Origin: Gemmatimonadota bacterium
Lineage (GTDB): Bacteria; Gemmatimonadota; Gemmatimonadetes; Gemmatimonadales; Gemmatimonadaceae
Assembly: GCA_020161135.1 (NCBI GenBank)
Contig: JAIUOB010000001.1
Span: forward strand, 1,107,920-1,171,919
Length of the DNA: 64,000 bases
Reading direction: 5' to 3'
Every line of letters starts with the position of its first letter. Position 1 is the first letter of the stretch. The translations under genes and the position numbers were made by a program. Below are positions 58,781 to 64,000 of the stretch, piece after piece. The notes below the pieces were generated by a model, which did no database searches, had not been told where the DNA came from, and worked only from the letters and a program-made list of their open reading frames with translations.

Positions 58781-58902
58781 CGACGACTCCATTGTGTTGC
58801 ACTCAATGTCAGAAAGCAACACCTGGCGGCCGGACGTCACCAGCGGTACGCCGCGCGCCGAAGGCCAGCGGTGCGCAGGCCAGCTGTGCGCAGGGCCGGG
58901 GG

Positions 58903-59913
58903 TCAGCCGATCTCGGCCTTGGTGTCGCGGGCGATGAAGGACTGCACGAGCTGGGGCGCGGTCATCCGGCCCTCGACGACGGCGGTGACCGCCTCGGCGA
59001 TCGGGGCGTCGACGCCGATGCGGTGGGCAAGATCCAGCAGCGACGAGCAGGACTTCGCACCCTCGGCGACCTGGTTGGTCGAGGCGTAGATCTCCTCGGT
59101 CGTCATGCCGTGCCCCAGCCTCTCGCCGAACGTGCGGTTGCGCGAGAGCGGCGAGGAGCAGGTCGCCACGAGGTCGCCCAGCCCGGCGAGACCCATCAGC
59201 GTCAGCGGGTTGGCGCCGAGGGCGGTCGCGAGCCGCGCGGTCTCGGCGAGCCCGCGGGTGATGACCGACGCCGTCGTGTTGTCGCCGAAGCCGAGGCCGA
59301 CCGCCATCCCGACGGCGAGCGCGACGACGTTCTTGTAGGCGCCGCCGAACTCGCAGCCGACCACGTCGGTCGAGGTGTAGGGCCGGAACGCGGCGGAGTG
59401 CACGCGCCCCTGGATCCACCGCGCGACCTCCTCGTCCGCGCACGCGACCACCGACGCCGCGGGCTCACGCAGCGCGATCTCCTTGGAGAGGTTCGGCCCG
59501 GAGATGACCGCGATCCGCTCGGGCCCGGCACCCGTGACGTCCGCGATCACCTCGCTCATCCGGTCGAGGGTGCCCAGCTCCACGCCCTTCATCAGCGACA
59601 CCATCGGGACCTTGGCGGGCAGGTACGGCGCCCACTCGGTCAGGTTCGCCCGGAACGTCTGGCTGGGCACCGAGAAGACGATCAGGTCCGTGTCCGCCAG
59701 CGCCCGCTCGACGTCCCGGGTCGCGGTGATCGCGGTGGGCAGCTCGACGCCGTCGGGCAGGTAGCCGGGGTTGCGGTGCTCGGTGTTGATCGCCGCGCAG
59801 ACCTCCTCGCGGCGCCCCCAGACCGTGACCTCGTTGCCCGCGTCGGCGAGCACCAGCGAGAACGCCGTACCCCACGACCCCGCGCCGAACACCGTCGCCT
59901 TAGTCATCGCCAT
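58903..59913 (-). CDS. gpsA: Glycerol-3-phosphate dehydrogenase [NAD(P)+]
   Basis: The protein has 336 residues. It reduces dihydroxyacetone phosphate to sn-glycerol 3-phosphate for phospholipids. The N-terminal motif is VFGAGSWGTAFSLVLAD, with VISGPNLSKEI and the catalytic-helix region EFGGAYKNVVALAVG. The start overlaps plsC by 14 bases, so the two lipid genes are coupled. An ATG at 59907 is an alternative start two codons in. Confidence 0.95.
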   Translation of the reverse strand: MAMTKATVFGAGSWGTAFSLVLADAGNEVTVWGRREEVCAAINTEHRNPGYLPDGVELPTAITATRDVERALADTDLIVFSVPSQTFRANLTEWAPYLPAKVPMVSLMKGVELGTLDRMSEVIADVTGAGPERIAVISGPNLSKEIALREPAASVVACADEEVARWIQGRVHSAAFRPYTSTDVVGCEFGGAYKNVVALAVGMAVGLGFGDNTTASVITRGLAETARLATALGANPLTLMGLAGLGDLVATCSSPLSRNRTFGERLGHGMTTEEIYASTNQVAEGAKSCSSLLDLAHRIGVDAPIAEAVTAVVEGRMTAPQLVQSFIARDTKAEIG

Positions 59914-60667
59914 CCTTCGCCTTGCCCGCCTTGCCTGCCTTCTTGGCCGCTCGCTTGGCCCGACGAGGATCGTAGGGCTCCGGCGGCGGGTTCTCGCCGC
60001 GCAACTCGGCGACGAGCCCGGTGATCGCGGACATGATGCGGGCCGTCGCCTCGTTGATCGCGGCCTGTTCGCGCCGCCGGTCGAGCAGATCGGAGAGGTC
60101 GATGGGCGGCCCGGCCTTCATCGCGATGTGCTTGCGCGGCACCAGGTGCGGGGTCTTCGAGTACGGCGGCAGGATCTCGTGCGCACCCCACTGCCCGACC
60201 GGGATCACCGGGCAGCCCGTCTCCAGCGCGATCCGGGCGACCCCCGACTTGCCCACCATCGGCCACATGTCGGGATCGCGCGTCAGCGTGCCCTCGGGGT
60301 AGACGACGACGCACTCCCCCTGCTCGACCGCCTGCACCGCGGCCGCATAGGCCCCGACCGCGTTGCGCGAGAGCCGCTCGACCGGGATCTGGCCGGCGGC
60401 GGAGAGGAACGCCCCGAGCGCCCTGTTCTTGAACAGCGCCGCCTTCGCCAGATAGCGCGGGACGCGCCCCTGGTCGTAGACGAAATGTGCCATCGTCAAC
60501 GGGTCGATGTGGGAGATGTGATTGGCCGCGAGCACGCAGCCGCCCTTGCGGGGGACGTGCTCGGTGCCGATCCAGGTCCGCGATGCCAGCGGCAGCAGGA
60601 CCGGCTTGAGGATCGTCGCCCCCACCATGAAGGGCCACGGGGGCAATTGCGACAGCTTCACGACCAC
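59900..60667 (-). CDS. plsC: 1-acyl-sn-glycerol-3-phosphate acyltransferase
   Basis: The protein has 255 residues from a GTG at 60667. It acylates lysophosphatidic acid in phospholipid synthesis at the membrane. The acyltransferase motifs are NHISHIDPL (the HX4D motif), an Arg-rich FKNRALGAF region, VVVYPEGTLTRD and VPVGQWGAHE. The C-terminus is Lys/Ala rich. It directly precedes and overlaps gpsA, which makes its ultimate precursor. Confidence 0.92.
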   Translation of the reverse strand: MVVKLSQLPPWPFMVGATILKPVLLPLASRTWIGTEHVPRKGGCVLAANHISHIDPLTMAHFVYDQGRVPRYLAKAALFKNRALGAFLSAAGQIPVERLSRNAVGAYAAAVQAVEQGECVVVYPEGTLTRDPDMWPMVGKSGVARIALETGCPVIPVGQWGAHEILPPYSKTPHLVPRKHIAMKAGPPIDLSDLLDRRREQAAINEATARIMSAITGLVAELRGENPPPEPYDPRRAKRAAKKAGKAGKAKDGDD

Positions 60668-60735
60668 GGTGTCTCCCCTGTTCTTCTCGACGAACAGTCC
60701 TGTCGATGAACAGCAGGCTACTCGCGACCGACAGG

Positions 60736-61590
60736 TCAGGATTCGCCGGACGCCGACTTCTTCGACGAGTCCTTCTTCTTGCCCGAGGACGCCTCCGCCG
60801 ATTTCTTCGCGGACTTCTCCGCAGGCTTGGCCTCGTCGGTGCCCTTGGCCGCCGACTTCTTGGGCTTCGCGGCCGTCTTGGCGGCAGCCTTGGCCGCGGG
60901 CTTGTCGGCAGCCTTACCGGCAGCCTTGGCCTCCGGCTTCGCCTCCTTGGAGGCCGCCTTGGACCCGCCCTTGGGCTCCGCCTTGGCGGCACTCTTGGCC
61001 TCAACCTTCGGCTGAGCCTTGGAGTCAGACTTGGCTCCTGACTTCGACGAGGACTTCGTCTCGACCTTGGGCTCAGCCTTTGCCTTGGCCTTCGTCTCGG
61101 TCTTGGCCTCGGTCTTGGCCTCAGCCTTCGCCTGGTCCTTCACCTGGGACTTGGCTCCGCCCTTCGACCCGGTCACGGTCTTCTTGACCTTCGCCTCGGC
61201 CTCCTCGACCTTGGCGGCGGTCGCCTTGGCGGCCTTGGCGGTCGCAGTCGCCACCGTGGAGGCGGCCGCCTTCACCTTCGGCGGGGCGGTGAGGACGAGC
61301 TCGGGCAGCTTCTTGGCTCCCGAGAGGACGCCGCGCAGGTCGGGCCCGGGCGTGAACCTCGGCACCGCCGTCTTCTTCGCCTTCACGCTCTCCCCGGTCT
61401 GGGGATTGTGGATCCGGCGCGCCTGGCGCACCCGCTTCTCGAACGAGCCGAAGCCCTTGATCACGACCTTCTCGCCGGTGGCGAGCTCGCGCGTGATCGT
61501 GTCGATCACCGAGTCGAGCGCGTGTGCCGCCGCCTTGCGATTGCCCTCATAACGCTCCGCGAGCGCGTCGATGAGCTGAGACCTGTTCAC
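60736..61590 (-). CDS. hup: HU family DNA-binding protein with a long Lys/Ala-rich tail
   Basis: The protein has 284 residues from a GTG at 61590 with a purine-rich box (AAGGGAC) upstream. The first ~93 residues are HU: NRSQLIDALAERYEGNRKAAAHALD, GFGSFEKRVRQARRIHNPQTGE, VPRFTPG. The next ~190 residues are repeats of Ala, Lys, Glu and Pro (for example KAKAKAEPKVETK), like histone H1. Actinomycete HupB proteins have a similar but usually shorter tail. It condenses and protects the nucleoid. The gene stands between leuD and plsC, the usual actinobacterial position. Confidence 0.93.
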   Translation of the reverse strand: MNRSQLIDALAERYEGNRKAAAHALDSVIDTITRELATGEKVVIKGFGSFEKRVRQARRIHNPQTGESVKAKKTAVPRFTPGPDLRGVLSGAKKLPELVLTAPPKVKAAASTVATATAKAAKATAAKVEEAEAKVKKTVTGSKGGAKSQVKDQAKAEAKTEAKTETKAKAKAEPKVETKSSSKSGAKSDSKAQPKVEAKSAAKAEPKGGSKAASKEAKPEAKAAGKAADKPAAKAAAKTAAKPKKSAAKGTDEAKPAEKSAKKSAEASSGKKKDSSKKSASGES

Positions 61591-61730
61591 CAGATGTCCC
61601 TTCCTGCCACGTCGGATGCCGGGCATCCCCCAGTGCGTTGCCCGGTTGTTGCTAGGAAGGTTAGGTAAGGCGACGGCCCGTGGACAACCCGGGTCCCACG
61701 TCGTGTCTCAACAGGGCTCGGCCGAAATCG

Positions 61731-62318
61731 TCACTGCGTGACGGGCTTGTACGACGGGCGAGTGGCCTCATAGGCGGCGATATCGGCCTCGTGGGAGAGC
61801 GTGATCCCGATGTCGTCGAGACCCTCGAGCAGCCGCCAGCGGGTGTAGTCGTCGATGTCGAAGGAGTCCTCGATGTCGCCGGCCTTGACCGTCTTGTCGA
61901 CCAGGTCGACGGTGACCTCGGTGCCCGGCTCCGCCTCGAGCAGCTCCCACAGCCGCAGCACGACCTTGTCGTCGACCTGAGCCGCGAGCAGCCCGGACTT
62001 GCCCGAGTTGCCCCGGAAGATGTCGGCGAACCGCGGCGAGAGGACGACCCGGAAGCCGTAGTTCTGCAGCGCCCAGACGGCGTGCTCGCGCGACGAGCCG
62101 GTGCCGAAGTCCGGGCCGGCCACGAGCACCGAGCCGGCGGCGTACTCCGGCCTGTTGAGCACGAAGGACTCCTCGTTGCGCCAGGCCGCGAAGAGCCCGT
62201 CCTCGAAGCCGGTGCGGGTCACCCGCTTGAGGTAGACCGCCGGGATGATCTGGTCGGTGTCAACGTTGCTGCGCCGCAGCGGGACGCCGATGCCGGTGTG
62301 GGTGGTGAATTTGTCCAT
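61731..62318 (-). CDS. leuD: 3-isopropylmalate dehydratase small subunit
   Basis: The protein has 195 residues. It forms the swivel domain of isopropylmalate isomerase in leucine synthesis. [15 protein letters not shown] near the N-terminus and [18 protein letters not shown] contain the substrate-binding Ser-Arg motif. It lies 41 bases after leuC and is probably co-transcribed with it. Confidence 0.95.
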   Translation of the reverse strand: MDKFTTHTGIGVPLRRSNVDTDQIIPAVYLKRVTRTGFEDGLFAAWRNEESFVLNRPEYAAGSVLVAGPDFGTGSSREHAVWALQNYGFRVVLSPRFADIFRGNSGKSGLLAAQVDDKVVLRLWELLEAEPGTEVTVDLVDKTVKAGDIEDSFDIDDYTRWRLLEGLDDIGITLSHEADIAAYEATRPSYKPVTQ

Positions 62319-62359
62319 GGTGACTTCCTGGCTGGTGCCGGTCGGGCTGGGGTCGCGGC

Positions 62360-63772
<1,413 letters not shown>

Positions 63773-63935
63773 AGGTGTTGCCTCGTTCCTTGCAGACCGC
63801 TGCCACGGCGGTCTCTGTCGCTCGTCCTAGCCATCACGGCGATCAGATGCCGCGTGCGTCCCGGTGCTCCAGTCTACGCGCGACCCCTGATCCGAGCGCG
63901 ATCCTCGCTGCTCGCCGTGTGACGGCCACCATAAT

Positions 63936-63971
63936 TTGCATCCCATGATCTGAGATGCGAGTATCGCGATA
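63936..63971. promoter_or_regulatory. Candidate operator/promoter region between leuC and the IclR-type regulator
   Basis: TTGCATC at 63936-63942 and GATGCGA at 63954-63960 form an inverted repeat with one mismatch. The perfect palindrome TATCGCGATA at 63962-63971 touches the regulator start codon. A CATAAT hexamer at 63930-63935 could be the regulator's -10 element. The region is where an NdgR/LtbR-type repressor would be expected to bind. Confidence 0.45.
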
Positions 63972-64000
63972 TGGACAATGGATCTGGTGTCGGAGTTCTA
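63971..64000 (+). CDS. IclR-family regulator, N-terminus only (runs off the right edge)
   Basis: The last 30 bases read MDNGSGVGVL from an ATG at 63971. This matches the usual start of NdgR-type IclR regulators (MDN-SGVGVLDKA), which sit divergently from leuCD in actinobacteria and control leucine genes. Only ten codons are present, so the identification relies mainly on position. Confidence 0.55.
   Translation, partial: MDNGSGVGVL

Noticed and set aside
60736..61590. DNA tandem-repeat array in the hup tail
   Set aside because: The periodicity is at the amino-acid level (Lys/Ala/Glu/Pro) and the bases vary; it is coding sequence.

Overview
The window appears to join two unrelated high-GC bacterial genomes. 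Bases 1 to about 38,810 come from a diderm (outer-membrane) bacterium. The signs are a TolC/CzcC-type outer-membrane channel, an RND pump, lipoproteins with LAAC lipoboxes, and S9 and M16 peptidases. The gene content looks most like Gemmatimonadota, although that name is an inference. Bases from about 38,810 to 64,000 are a typical actinomycete chromosome segment, Nocardioides/Propionibacteriales-like. They carry the conserved blocks leuCD-hup-plsC-gpsA, ddl, thiL, rpmB, DAK2-recG-rsmD-coaD-yceD-rpmF-rnc-mutM and smc. The switch falls inside one open reading frame: the first ~264 codons are an M24 metallopeptidase and the rest is the C-terminal part of aconitase X. Both parts are truncated at the join, so an assembly chimera is the likeliest cause.

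Left half, in order: a truncated lipid kinase; a hypothetical lipoprotein; a secreted DPP-IV-like peptidase; aconitase A (minus); a patatin-ferredoxin fusion (minus) divergent from an OmpR-type regulator and its histidine kinase; an orphan FliS-like protein; a czcCBA-type metal efflux operon; a small unknown protein; pseudouridine-5'-phosphate glycosidase; two TPR proteins (the first split by a frameshift) leading into an M16 peptidase; a membrane protein; a CDP-alcohol phosphatidyltransferase; a DsbA-like oxidoreductase; acetyl-CoA synthetase divergent from hemD-hemC-hemB-ppa. Then comes a compact seven-gene minus-strand run: zinc-finger anti-sigma-like protein, DUF92 prenyl-phosphate kinase-like protein, geranylgeranyl-reductase-like flavoprotein, flavin reductase, methyltransferase, SRPBCC protein and beta-ketoacyl synthase. 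This run looks like an uncharacterised lipid, isoprenoid or polyketide pathway and is the best candidate here for something new. A V4R-like protein and the broken M24 gene close this half.

Right half: a 28-bp perfect palindrome separates the aconitase X fragment from smc. Next are a methyltransferase, an MFS exporter, a small coiled-coil protein, and the mutM/rnc/rpmF/yceD/coaD/rsmD/recG/DAK2 block on the minus strand. Then follow rpmB, thiL, a stand-alone AsnC ligand-binding protein, a DUF3515 lipoprotein, ddl, a trans-sulfuration enzyme, a BrnT/BrnA-like toxin-antitoxin pair with a damaged toxin, gpsA, plsC, an HU protein with a very long Lys/Ala tail, leuD, leuC and the first ten codons of a divergent IclR regulator (NdgR/LtbR-like). 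A ~65-bp imperfect palindrome occurs twice in this half.

No rRNA or tRNA gene, insertion sequence, CRISPR array or phage module was recognised. No gap between genes exceeds about 270 bases.
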